Positions 10,253 through 19,664 of a stretch of DNA of 64,000 nucleotides are shown one piece after another. Made by a program: the position numbers and the translations under genes. Below the pieces are notes generated by a model that saw nothing but the letters and a program-made list of their open reading frames with translations, ran no database searches and was not told the DNA's origin. The stretch's first letter is position 1. Each line of letters opens with the position of its first letter. Source of the DNA: Oleoguttula mirabilis (Eukaryota; Ascomycota; Dothideomycetes; Mycosphaerellales; Teratosphaeriaceae); NCBI GenBank assembly GCA_035135055.1, contig JAVFHQ010000017.1, positions 186,001 through 250,000 of the forward strand. Reading direction: 5' to 3'.

Positions 10253-11398
10253 CTAAGACGACGCCGCCTCAATCGTCCCACACCCCGATTGCACCAAAAA
10301 CCCGGCACCAGCAGCCAGGTTCTTCCCTCCATTCGCGTACGTGAACCCAAGTCCACACGTCGGAGTCGTCGTATACCACAGGAAGCAGTTACCGGCCTTC
10401 TGGTCATCCTCACTCGCGGCGCAGCCTTCAGTGTCGACACAGAGCTGGCAACATGCGCTAGGGTCACTGCCCGGAGCCAGGCCCTGTGTCTCGTTGGCGT
10501 GACCTTGTATGCTGCCAATCCCGTAGCCGTCGATCTCGGACACGAGGTTGGTGGCAGCACACTTTAGGTGTTGCGTCGTGGTAGCGGTGGCCTTGCCTGT
10601 GGTCACAGTGCAGACACCGCTGCTTGTACCGTTGTTCGCCGATTGGGCGGTCACCGTTGAGGTGACAGTGACTACTGATTGCGAAGCCGAAGCCTGTTCA
10701 ACTGTGCTGAGCGACCTTGTGCTCGTCACGTACACCACCGGTGCACTGGTGGTGACGGTTGTGGTGAGTAGCGTAGCAGACGCCGTGGATGTTGCCACCA
10801 GGTAGGTTGTGACTTGCTCCAAGCAGTCCACCTCGAAAGGCTCCCGAGCACCCCCTACAGGTGTCTGGCCGAACATATGACTTAGCACGCCGGCCAGCGT
10901 GTCCTGGCGCTTCTGAGAAATGCTTGATCGACGATCAAGAACGCCTGCCGTTCGCTTGGCAACTGAGCCGCTGTAACTGCCTGTGTACACGGTCGTAGTG
11001 GCGTCGGCAGATACGGTGGTAGTCTCGGAGCAAGAGCCGGCACCGGCTGTCCCATTCGCCGGCGTTACAGTAGCGAAGATGGTGGAGGTGCGAGCAGCTC
11101 CTGTTGCGTCCAAAACGCTAGGTTCCGTAGCATTGACCACGATTGTTGATGTGAGGGCGGATGCGGTCTCGCTCTCGGTCACGTATCCGGCCGATCCAGC
11201 AACCGTAAGAGTGGTGGTGACCGTTTGAGCAGACGTCCTCGTCGAGGTCGGCAGCGACGATAGCGTGGTGGAAGCTGGCCGTATCCGCGTGATGCAGGTC
11301 TCATCGCTTGTGATCGAGGTCGAAAGAAGACTGGCCGCTGGCGCTGCGGTCACGGTGCCAATGGCAAGCAGTGCAGCGAAAGCGAGCTGGAAAGACAT
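10253..11398 (-). CDS. Secreted Thr/Ser-rich protein with C-terminal Apple/PAN-like domain
   Basis: Single exon, 381 aa. It opens with a typical signal peptide (MSFQLAFAALLAIGTVTAAP). A long Thr/Ser/Val/Ala-rich region (TVTTTLTVAGS, TVVYTGSYS-like segments) follows, of the sort that is O-mannosylated in fungal walls, and it includes a possible Kex2 KR site near VAKRTAG. The last 90 or so residues hold a cysteine-rich module (HLKCAATN..SACCQLCVDTEGCAAS..GNCFLWY..TCGLGF..SGCG) whose Cys spacing resembles the Apple/PAN domain, used for protein or carbohydrate binding. No catalytic residues are evident. Probably an extracellular or wall-associated adhesin-like protein; exact partner unknown. Confidence 0.78.
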   Translation of the reverse strand: MSFQLAFAALLAIGTVTAAPAASLLSTSITSDETCITRIRPASTTLSSLPTSTRTSAQTVTTTLTVAGSAGYVTESETASALTSTIVVNATEPSVLDATGAARTSTIFATVTPANGTAGAGSCSETTTVSADATTTVYTGSYSGSVAKRTAGVLDRRSSISQKRQDTLAGVLSHMFGQTPVGGAREPFEVDCLEQVTTYLVATSTASATLLTTTVTTSAPVVYVTSTRSLSTVEQASASQSVVTVTSTVTAQSANNGTSSGVCTVTTGKATATTTQHLKCAATNLVSEIDGYGIGSIQGHANETQGLAPGSDPSACCQLCVDTEGCAASEDDQKAGNCFLWYTTTPTCGLGFTYANGGKNLAAGAGFLVQSGCGTIEAASS

Positions 11399-11417
11399 TA
11401 TTTATGCTGTAGGGTGC

Positions 11418-11451
11418 TGAAGTGGATGAAGTGGATGAAGTGGATGAAGTG
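11418..11451. repeat. 9-bp tandem repeat (GTGGATGAA, about 3.5 copies)
   Basis: Perfect copies of GTGGATGAA follow each other just upstream of the Apple-like protein start, inside its probable 5' UTR or core promoter. A short expandable minisatellite; function unknown. Confidence 0.85.
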
Positions 11452-11958
11452 CAACAAGGGATGTTCGACGAGGTTTGGAAAGGATCGAGATATAATAATA
11501 ATAGGTGACGGGAAGCACTTGTAGAAATGGCAAAAGAATACTATCGCGTAGGTGAACAAGGTCTTCGCAATGGAGAAACATGCCTGCCTGTCGGCGGTCG
11601 CACTAGATGCAAGCACTCTGTGAATAGTAGTGCCAATACTGCGCTGAAGCTGAAATGTGATCCAAGCATGCATCGCATGCCAGAGCAGCCACCACCTGCT
11701 GGCCAGTGGAGGTATGACCTACATCAAGCATCCGAAATAGGCTCGGTCCGATGTATCAAGAGGCCATTTCTGTCGAGTCGGAACAGTAGTACGGCGAGGA
11801 CCAGGCTAGCGTGTTTGACGTAGGGCGGGAAGCGGCCTGCACAGTGTTCCTGGCGATCGGTGGAGATCCGCATCGCCGCTCTTCTTGGCGAAAGGTGAAC
11901 TTCCGATTTTGTGAAACAACACTGTCAAAGGCGTGCACTTCTAAAAGGGAGGAGGATA

Positions 11959-12005
11959 TGTCTTTGATGCCAGCAAATAAGCTGCGATTGCGTTCGATGC
12001 CAGCG
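11959..12005 (+). repeat. Left terminal inverted repeat of the MITE
   Basis: 47 bp matching the reverse complement of 12273-12319 at 45 of 47 positions; preceded by TA. Confidence 0.85.
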
Positions 12006-12272
12006 GAGGTGTCTCTTCCCAGAGTACTTCACTCTACGTAAAGCAAACGAGCCGAGGAACGAGGAAGTGAGTACCGAGTCTTTCCGGGGAATTTACTCCC
12101 TACAAGACGACGTATAATATCCGGGTACGCGAGGCAAGTGCGTCGTTCAGAGTCCTAGTAAAGAACATAAAAACAGCGACGCCGACGAGGTACGAGGAGA
12201 AGTGTCGCTGTACCTCAAAAGTTTGATAGATTTGATTGAATTTAGCTAGGAAAGATACTAGCACTGAACGTA

Positions 12273-12319
12273 CGCTAGCATCGAACGCCATCGCAGCTTA
12301 TTTGCTGGCATCAAAGACA
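12273..12319 (-). repeat. Right terminal inverted repeat of the MITE
   Basis: Mate of 11959-12005, followed by TA. The two mismatches lie at the 31st and 42nd bases counted from the element's outer ends. Confidence 0.85.
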
Positions 12320-12685
12320 TATGGTGAAAAGAGAGGCTGGGTATGAGAGAGAGCGCTCAGACAGGCTCAGAGCGTGACCCTCCTTGACGATCTACACCTC
12401 TATATCCGAGGTATCGTTGTAACTATACCCTCTTGCGTATAGATTTTATCGCCGAAGCTCCAAGGGGCGAACCTCGAATACTCGACATGCCTTGCTCAAC
12501 CGTCCCTTGAGCACCTATTCACACTACGATTATATCTACAAAATACTCTATCCTGCACGCCCATTTACCCCTTCGTCCCAACATCGGGTATATCCAACCC
12601 CCCCAAACGCCCCGCTGAAACGCGAAAATGCCAATATTCATGGTAGACCCCAAACATAACATCGAAACCCAGCGGAAATCCCCTG

Positions 12686-15600
12686 TCATATCCACCCACC
12701 CTGAACCACCTCCCTCCCCACCAGCTCCAGCTTTCCTTGCTCACTCGTCCGTCTGCGCTCCAGCACCCACCGCGGCTGGCCCCCGCCCGCCGGATCCTGC
12801 TCCTTCACATACGTCACCGAGTCGCTCCCCTTCCGCGCGTGCGCCTGCCCGCCATTCATCACATACGCAGGCGCTGAGGCCTTGCGCGCCGTCACGGGCT
12901 CCGTCGTGGGCGGCGCCGCCTGTTTCCGCGGCGTGGCGTCCGGATCGAACCCGCCGTTCGACGCCGGCGTCGCCGCCGACTGCGGGCTGTCGTAGAAATG
13001 CTGTCGTTGCGGACTATCCTGATGAGCCTGCTGTTGCCGCGCGCTCGAAGGGTCGCTCGAGCCGCCGCCGCCGCTGCCCTCGGTACCGTAGCCAAACCCC
13101 TGCGTCATCGGCGTGCCTCCCGTAGATCCAAAGTAGCCTTGCGCAGCAGCCGGGGACTTGGTGCTCAAGCTCGGGCTCTGCGCGTGATGAGCAGCCTGCC
13201 ACCCATACGCCCCCGGCCCTTTGACCGGTCCGTGGTCGCTTCCCAAGCTGCCATTACTGCCGCCGAAGGCATTGGCGCGCAGTTTGCGCAGCTGATCGAA
13301 CGACGTCGCTTCGTTCTCCACGAGCGGCGAGACGGGAAGCCGTGCGAAAGCGGGCGAGGCAGGCCCATGCAAGCCCGCGCTAGGTAGGCCAAACGCCCCG
13401 CCATGGCCCAGATTGACAAATGAATTGCGCGTGCTGAACTCCGAGCGCTCCGTGATCGGCGTCAGATTCGGCTCCTTCAGGCTCTTGTTCCGCGCCAAGC
13501 CATCGTCGCCGTCCTCGCCGAAGAAGCCGCCGTTGATCGCCTGCACCTCGCCGGAGTTGGGGCGCGCATGCGCATAGAAGCCGAACTCCTGGCCGTAGAA
13601 GCCCTCGTCGTCGTCGGCGAGGACATCGCCGTTGGCCGCCGCCACCATGTCGTCGTCCAGCCCCAGATCGTCGTCCTCCTCCTCCTCCTCCTCCGGCCCG
13701 TCGTCCATGAGTCCCGCGCCGAACCCAAAGTCGAAGTCCAGCTTGGGCGGGCTGTACGTGTGACTCTGATCCATGCGCGAGCCCGACGTATCCTTCGACG
13801 CGCTCCTGCTCAGCCCATCATCGCCCTTCGGCACAGCAAGCCCGCCAGCATCCTCGCCCTGCTGGTCGTCCCTGGAGTAATGGCTACGATCATCCAGCGA
13901 GTAATGACTCTTGTCATCGTCCCCACCCTTGGAGTACGCGCTCAAGCTCCGCGCCGTGGACGCAACGCTCAGCTGCCGCTGGAACCGCCCCTCGGCAGCA
14001 GCCTGGTTGGCAGCCTCGGCGAGCGCGGCGTGGTAAGCCTGCAAGTTCGACTGCATGCGCATCATCGCCTCCTTACTGCCTTCCTGCGCCGGCAGCGGGG
14101 GCACCTTGTTACTCAGGCCCATCCTCTTGGCATCCTCCGACGGATTGCGCTGCGGGATCAACTTCGGGTCCACAGGGCCCTGCAGCGGCAGGTCTTCGAG
14201 CAACAGCTGCGATTGCCGTTGCCGGGGTTTGACCGGGTTGGCACCCATCGCGAACGAAGGGTAGGGCCCATCACCGCCCAGGCTGGCGAAAGACCGGGCG
14301 CTGACGTCTCGCTGATGGCCCAACAGACCTCCCATGCGCGCCCGCTGCAAATACGCGTTGTTGTCGAACTCGTCCTCGTCCACGCTGTCATGGCGGTTAT
14401 GGGGGCTCTTGATGTCCTGCTCAAAGCCACCGTCATCATAGTACATGTCATCGCCACGCTCATCAGCAGACTCGCTGTCGGCATACTGCCTATCTTGATC
14501 AACAGCCTGGTTTCTCGCGCGGATGTTGTTGCCGATCGTGCCCCGGTGGGCAGCACTGTAGCCGTTGCTCTCGGGAGAGCCAAAGTAACCCGCCGACTTC
14601 CTGGTCCCTGGCGGCGGCGGAGTACCCATCGACCCATGCTCGTCCAACTCCGCCCAACCAGACATGCGTTGCGGAATACTCCCACTCTCATGAGTCCCCC
14701 GATAAGCATAGCCAGGCTCCGCCGTCCCGCGAGACGTAGGCCGGCTGCCATCGAAACTCAAATCCGGACCGTCACTGAAATGGTAATTGCCCAGCCCACT
14801 GAGGCCCAGCCCACCAGCAGCCAGCGCCCCACTCGCCGCGGACGTCGAGCCCACCCCGCTCCCCCCCACCACCCCACCGCTAAGCACCCGCTCATGCCTC
14901 CCCGCCGCCTCCGCAGCAGCCGAAGAAGTGAAGCTCATCCCACTGGCAGTGCGATTCCGCTCGCTATTCCCACTGTCCCGATGCGGCAACGGCGGCTTCT
15001 CCGTCAGCGGCGAGCCGGCGCTCGGCGAATAGCCCGCAGCCTTCGGCTGCATATAGAAACCCGAGCGCGGTGGCGCAGCGCCAAACCCACCCGAAACCTG
15101 TCTCTCGTTCGGCGACAGGCTGTCTTGCACAAACGCCCCGCCGTTGCCAGCATTATGTCCAGTAGCCACAGCTATGGCACCCCCAGTCATCGGCAGGTTC
15201 GCCGTATGGATCGTAAGCGCACTCGCATCGCTCGCGCCCCTGCCCCTATACCTCCTAGCAGCCGAAGCCTCCGGCTCGTAACCCATCTGTTGCTGCTGCT
15301 GCTGCACACCATACTGCTCCCCCCCACTCCCGCGCCACTCACTGCCCATCTGCTGCGACACGTCGCGCGAATGCGACGCCGTCGACGCCAGCGCCGAGTG
15401 CGCGCGGAACGCCGGGTGCTCGGCATACGTGAGCTCGCGCTCACTCCGCACGTCCGGGATCTCGTCGTCGTCGTCGTCGTACACCGATCCATCGTCCGAC
15501 TCGCTCGGGGCCGCCTGCAATTGCCGTCGCGCGGCCTGCAGACCCAATAACCCCGTCGTCGTCGTCGTCGTCGCCAGGCCGGGAACCTGCACAGCTTGCT

Positions 15601-18600
15601 CCTCCTGCTCCCGCTGCTCAAACTCATCCATATCATCCATAGCGCCCTCATCGAAATCCTCCTCCTCCTCCTCCTCCTCCCCCTCACGACCCATCCGCCT
15701 CCGCCCCCCCAACCCCGCAGAACCCCCCCGAACCCTCCGATGCTTCTCCTCCAACGCCTCCTCCTCCGCCCGGCTCTCCCCAAACTGGAACGAAAACCGC
15801 GAAGCATTCGACACCTGATGCTTCGGCACGCCCGTCGACGACGACGCCAACCCCCGCGCCGCATGGCCCACCGCACTCGCGCGCTTCTCCACAATCCGCG
15901 CCGGCGGGCTCGTGCGCATCGTCAGGAGGGGCATGGACTCGGCCTGCGCGATCTCCGGCGTGAGTTCCGGGGTGGAGAGGCCGGCGAGGCTGGACGCGCG
16001 GTCGGGGATGGGGAGGCTGGGCATGCGGTGGGTCGATCGCGCCCCGGAGGAGGAGGAGGGTTCCCGGGCCGCCGCAAGCGAGGAGGAGGAGGAGGACTCG
16101 CGGTCCTGCGTCACGACAGCCTCAGGTGCCTGTGCCGAACTCCTGTTCGGCGCTCTTGGTTCGCGCGCATAGGGCAGCGGATGCTCCGCGATCGTCTCCA
16201 CACCCGGCCCCGCCGCCACCACCGCACTAGCAAACGGCCGCGCAGTCGCCTCGCTCTCGCTCCGTCCCCGTGGCTCCGGCTCCGCCGGCTGCTCCGATGC
16301 CACCCCCGAAAAAGGTCTACTAACGCGCTTTTCCGGACTCCGAGGCGACACCGGACTCAAACTCTGGCCCAGACTATCCCTGAGCTCGCGCACATACTGC
16401 GTCTGGCTCCCCTTCCCATGCCCGTTTCCATACCCATTCCCATTCCCGTTTCCGTTCCCACCGCCGCCGCCGCTGCTCCACCCAGTCACCGGCGACACCT
16501 CACTAATCGAGCTCAGGCCAGAGGAGTCCCGCTGCTCCCTCCCATGCTGCCCCGCCAGCTCATCCTCCTGCCCCACAAACCCCTGCTGCTGCTGTGCCTG
16601 CGCCGCCAACGGATCGAAGTGCTGGCTCCTGCGGGCAAAAGGCGGCAGCACAGCACTCTCCTGCGACACATTCGACGAGTGCTGGCTCACCCGCTGCAAG
16701 AACCCCTTGTTCTCCAGCCTCTCGGCATTGAGCGAGCTCTCGCGCCGCGAGCCGCTATCGGTCGCATCGTCGCTCAGCAGTTCGCGGAACATGCTGGGCG
16801 AGTTCATGCTGCGGCGGTTATTGTTGCTGTTGTTGTTGTAGTACGCCGCGTTACTGGCCGAGGAGCTCTCACTCGTGTTCTTACTATGCATCGACGATGC
16901 CAGCACATCAGCGCCGACAGGCTGCTGCCCAGCACCACCACTACCACCACCACCACCACTACCGAACATAGCCGAGAAATCCAGCTGCTCCCGCAGCGCG
17001 GGCACAAACGGCGCGCTAGCCGGCGACCGCTCCTCCAGCGGCGGCGGCGCCGTGGAGAGCATGCTCTCCGCCTCATTCAGGTTGTACGAGAAGTGGCGGT
17101 GCTGCTGCTGCTGCGGCGACGCCCGCGGCGCACTAAAGTCATGCACGACCTTGCCCCGGATCCGCGGGTCGAAATCCTCCGGGATCCGGCTCACGCCGAC
17201 GGCCGCCACGCTCTTCTGGCGCGCGTACGCCTGCGCCGCGGCGGAGCGCTCGTGGGCTAGGGTGGCGACGTTAGCGCCGCCGGAGCCGGCCGCGACGGCG
17301 TCCTGGCTGCTTTTGCGGCGGGTGAGGAGGGCCATGGGGTTGAGGAGGCGGGTCTTGCGCTTGTCCGCGGAGGTTTTGGTGCTGCCGCTGCCGCTGCCGC
17401 TGGCCGGGCGGGCGGTCGAGGTGTGGTGGGTGGGCACGTGGATGCCGGCGACGGTTGCGGTGGCGCCGCCGGCGGTTTTGGGCCGGGTGGCGACGTGTTG
17501 GGGGAGGGGGAAGGAGGAGGAGGTTGTGCCGTAGGGGGTGCCGATTGTGTGGGCGAGGGGGGAGTGGGCGGGGGGCGGGTATGGTTTGGTTAGTGAGGAG
17601 TGTGGGCTGGGTAGAGCTGTAGAGCCGCTGTAGTTGGTCGGCGCCGTGGGGCTCATGGTGCCCGTGGTGCTGTTTGTTGGCGGTCGGCTCATGGTAGCCG
17701 TCGTGCCACTCGTCGGCGACCGATGCAACACCCTCAGATCCTCGACCGACGCACTCGGGCTCAGTCTCGCGCCGCTAATCTTAGGTGCCCTCAACGAAGC
17801 CGCGGACGAAGGCGTAAGCAAATGCGGAGACAGCGTCGCCGCGGACGAGGGCGTGGGTATCTGCGGCGACAACGGACTGTGCGAGCTGCTATACCCGCTA
17901 GTATAACTCGCCGGCGACTGCATGGACAGCATGTTCGGCGACATGTAGGGCAGGCTCTGGCTCTGCTGCATCTGCAACTGCTGCGTCGGCCGCGAAAGCG
18001 ACGCGCGGTGGCTGTACGGCTTGTCCCGGCTGTCGATGAAGGCGCGGCTCATGGGTGGTCCGCTGTTGATGGGCGGCAGCATGGGGGATCCCGATGCTGA
18101 TGCGGCGGACTTGGGTGGGAAGAGCGAGGACTCCATTTTGGGTGTCGAGCCTCCGGACGTGGACGGCCGCGCTTCCTGCCCGGGCATCGTGAACGCGGCG
18201 TCGCTCGCTGGGCGGGAGAGGGTGGTGGGCATGAGGTCGATGGGGTGCTCGAAGCTGGGTGCCGGGTGTACCAATTGGCTCTTCCTGCTCCCGAAACTGA
18301 AGGCGCTCACGTTGTCGCTCTCGTCCCTCGCCCTGCTACTGCTGCTGCTCTGCCCCGGCACAGACAGCCTCGAGTCCTGCGGCCCGTCGCTCACCGAAGG
18401 CTCATAGCGGCTCGCAACCCGTGGTATAGGCGGCAACACCGGCGGCGCGGTTGCGAAGCTGGTGAAGCTCAACCCACTCTTCCTGTTGCCCGCCCCCTCG
18501 CTCGTGCCCGGCCGGCTCAAGCTCTCCCCACTGATGCGGTAGGGCGACTGCGAGTGTGAGGCGGGCAGCTCGAAGTCGAAGTTCATCTGCAGCGGGCTGA

Positions 18601-18691
18601 CCAGCGGCGGCGGGACATGGGGGCTGGGGGCGGTCGTCGTCGCGCCCGAGCTGCTGCGCTCATGCCGGTTGCCGCGCACCTTGGCGAACAT
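12686..18691 (-). CDS. Very large intrinsically disordered Ser-rich protein, function unknown
   Basis: One uninterrupted exon of about 6 kb. From the ATG at 18691 the product has 2001 aa; the frame also opens 30 codons further upstream (18781), but MFAKVRGNRHERSSSG looks like the true start. Almost the whole length is low complexity: Ser/Pro/Gly-rich with poly-Gln, poly-Asn, poly-Gly and acidic (Glu/Asp) tracts encoded by triplet runs. Short conserved-looking islands stand out: KRKTRLLNPMALLTRRKSS, EDFDPRIRGKVVHDFSAPR, YHFSDGPDLSFD, and the C-terminal RWVLERRRTSEQGKLELVG. Such islands in a disordered chain suggest a scaffold with linear motifs, probably phosphoregulated (many RxxS sites). I do not recognise a named family; no enzyme domain, membrane segment or coiled coil is evident. 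Confidence 0.8.
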   Translation of the reverse strand: MFAKVRGNRHERSSSGATTTAPSPHVPPPLVSPLQMNFDFELPASHSQSPYRISGESLSRPGTSEGAGNRKSGLSFTSFATAPPVLPPIPRVASRYEPSVSDGPQDSRLSVPGQSSSSSRARDESDNVSAFSFGSRKSQLVHPAPSFEHPIDLMPTTLSRPASDAAFTMPGQEARPSTSGGSTPKMESSLFPPKSAASASGSPMLPPINSGPPMSRAFIDSRDKPYSHRASLSRPTQQLQMQQSQSLPYMSPNMLSMQSPASYTSGYSSSHSPLSPQIPTPSSAATLSPHLLTPSSAASLRAPKISGARLSPSASVEDLRVLHRSPTSGTTATMSRPPTNSTTGTMSPTAPTNYSGSTALPSPHSSLTKPYPPPAHSPLAHTIGTPYGTTSSSFPLPQHVATRPKTAGGATATVAGIHVPTHHTSTARPASGSGSGSTKTSADKRKTRLLNPMALLTRRKSSQDAVAAGSGGANVATLAHERSAAAQAYARQKSVAAVGVSRIPEDFDPRIRGKVVHDFSAPRASPQQQQHRHFSYNLNEAESMLSTAPPPLEERSPASAPFVPALREQLDFSAMFGSGGGGGSGGAGQQPVGADVLASSMHSKNTSESSSASNAAYYNNNSNNNRRSMNSPSMFRELLSDDATDSGSRRESSLNAERLENKGFLQRVSQHSSNVSQESAVLPPFARRSQHFDPLAAQAQQQQGFVGQEDELAGQHGREQRDSSGLSSISEVSPVTGWSSGGGGGNGNGNGNGYGNGHGKGSQTQYVRELRDSLGQSLSPVSPRSPEKRVSRPFSGVASEQPAEPEPRGRSESEATARPFASAVVAAGPGVETIAEHPLPYAREPRAPNRSSAQAPEAVVTQDRESSSSSSLAAAREPSSSSGARSTHRMPSLPIPDRASSLAGLSTPELTPEIAQAESMPLLTMRTSPPARIVEKRASAVGHAARGLASSSTGVPKHQVSNASRFSFQFGESRAEEEALEEKHRRVRGGSAGLGGRRRMGREGEEEEEEEDFDEGAMDDMDEFEQREQEEQAVQVPGLATTTTTTGLLGLQAARRQLQAAPSESDDGSVYDDDDDEIPDVRSERELTYAEHPAFRAHSALASTASHSRDVSQQMGSEWRGSGGEQYGVQQQQQQMGYEPEASAARRYRGRGASDASALTIHTANLPMTGGAIAVATGHNAGNGGAFVQDSLSPNERQVSGGFGAAPPRSGFYMQPKAAGYSPSAGSPLTEKPPLPHRDSGNSERNRTASGMSFTSSAAAEAAGRHERVLSGGVVGGSGVGSTSAASGALAAGGLGLSGLGNYHFSDGPDLSFDGSRPTSRGTAEPGYAYRGTHESGSIPQRMSGWAELDEHGSMGTPPPPGTRKSAGYFGSPESNGYSAAHRGTIGNNIRARNQAVDQDRQYADSESADERGDDMYYDDGGFEQDIKSPHNRHDSVDEDEFDNNAYLQRARMGGLLGHQRDVSARSFASLGGDGPYPSFAMGANPVKPRQRQSQLLLEDLPLQGPVDPKLIPQRNPSEDAKRMGLSNKVPPLPAQEGSKEAMMRMQSNLQAYHAALAEAANQAAAEGRFQRQLSVASTARSLSAYSKGGDDDKSHYSLDDRSHYSRDDQQGEDAGGLAVPKGDDGLSRSASKDTSGSRMDQSHTYSPPKLDFDFGFGAGLMDDGPEEEEEEDDDLGLDDDMVAAANGDVLADDDEGFYGQEFGFYAHARPNSGEVQAINGGFFGEDGDDGLARNKSLKEPNLTPITERSEFSTRNSFVNLGHGGAFGLPSAGLHGPASPAFARLPVSPLVENEATSFDQLRKLRANAFGGSNGSLGSDHGPVKGPGAYGWQAAHHAQSPSLSTKSPAAAQGYFGSTGGTPMTQGFGYGTEGSGGGGSSDPSSARQQQAHQDSPQRQHFYDSPQSAATPASNGGFDPDATPRKQAAPPTTEPVTARKASAPAYVMNGGQAHARKGSDSVTYVKEQDPAGGGQPRWVLERRRTSEQGKLELVGREVVQGGWI

Positions 18692-19664
18692 GGCCGCCTG
18701 TGATCTATCGCTATCACAATGATATCCTCCCTTACAATCTGTCGTGTAGCCAATCCCGGCTCGTGCCCGCCCCTGAAACACTGGTGATCCCCGTCGGCAA
18801 TCAGCTCGCTGTGCCGCACTATAGGACTATATGGCCAGACCCTGGGGGGGTTCGCAATCCTCCTCTTCGTCCGATGGGTGACGCAACAGCAGGATCCCTT
18901 CACATTCTTCTTGTCTTCCACTCTTCCTGCTTATATGCCGTCCCGAGTCTGCCCCTCGACAGGCTGACCCCCCAAAAGCCCGCCCGCTCGCGGCGGCCAC
19001 GCGCTTCGCTTCCAGCGCGCCTCGTAACCGATGGCCTGCAGCGGCCCTTCCGTCTGGTCTCTGTCTCACCTGTCCAATCCTGTTTCCAGCTCCGATAAAG
19101 AATTCACAGCAGTCCGATAAGTTTCACGGCGCACACCCGTTTCGTTCGGTTCTTAGTTGATTTAGCTACGGAAACAGGAGAGGAGTAACAACAGTCGATC
19201 GCGCCAAAATAGCCAGAGCCGCGCCAGTGTTTCCCAAAAGGGATCGGCTCATTGGCGAGGTGCTCGGCCTCGGCCCGGCAAGACGGGTGTGGCTTGGGCT
19301 CGGTGCGGGGAGGATCTACTTGCACTCTAGCTCTAGCCACTAGCGACGGCCAAGGTGGGATGCTTTTCTGGAGCTCTCGCAACAAAAGTGGTGCAGAGCC
19401 GAAACGAAACGCACGAAAACGGAAACATGATGTGCATCCTCGTGTATTTTGCCCAGCATCTTGTGCTGTAGGCGGCCTTGATCCAGCTGTGACGTGGTAG
19501 TCGGTGTGGTGGTGTAACAGGCCAGGCACACGATTAAACGCAAGGGACCTGGGCAGCAATCGCGCAAGAGCATACAGCAGGTCGGGACAAGCTGTCGGGT
19601 ATAGACAAGGAATAGGCGCAACAGCAGCAGCAAGAGATCAAGGAACAGCACAGACGCTGCACGG
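18692..19664. promoter_or_regulatory. Divergent promoter region, giant protein / siderophore acyltransferase
   Basis: About 970 bases between divergent start codons. Two CGATAA hexamers (matching the HGATAR consensus of fungal GATA factors such as the iron repressor SreA) lie 22 bp apart, GATAA at 19094-19098 and 19116-19120, roughly 550-570 bases before the acyltransferase ATG. Such short motifs occur by chance in a region this size, so the link to iron control is only a suggestion. Confidence 0.35.

Larger units (their letters stand above)
11959..12319. mobile_element. MITE-like element, 361 bp, 47-bp inverted ends, TA duplication
   Basis: The left end (11959-12005) begins TGTCTTTGATGCCAGCAAAT and its reverse complement ends the element at 12273-12319; the two 47-bp arms differ at only two positions. 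Both sides are flanked by TA (11957-11958 and 12320-12321), the target duplication expected from Tc1/mariner-class insertion. The 267-bp interior has no transposase-sized frame (the longest is about 63 codons), so it is a non-autonomous element mobilised, if at all, by an enzyme elsewhere. High arm identity suggests a fairly recent insertion. Superfamily assignment rests on the TA alone and is tentative. Confidence 0.82.
11399..12685. other. Intergenic region carrying a small repeat and a MITE
   Basis: Nearly 1.3 kb between two minus-strand genes. It contains the Apple-like gene promoter, a 9-bp tandem repeat at 11418-11451 and the inverted-repeat element at 11959-12319. The stretch 12320-12685 is the 3' flank of the giant gene. 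No further gene was recognised. Confidence 0.6.

Noticed and set aside
13568..15550. 660-codon plus-strand frame opposite the giant disordered protein
   Set aside because: Arg/Leu/Pro-rich shadow typical of the complement of GC-rich Ser/Glu codons; no domains. A similar frame at 15596-17260 is rejected for the same reason.
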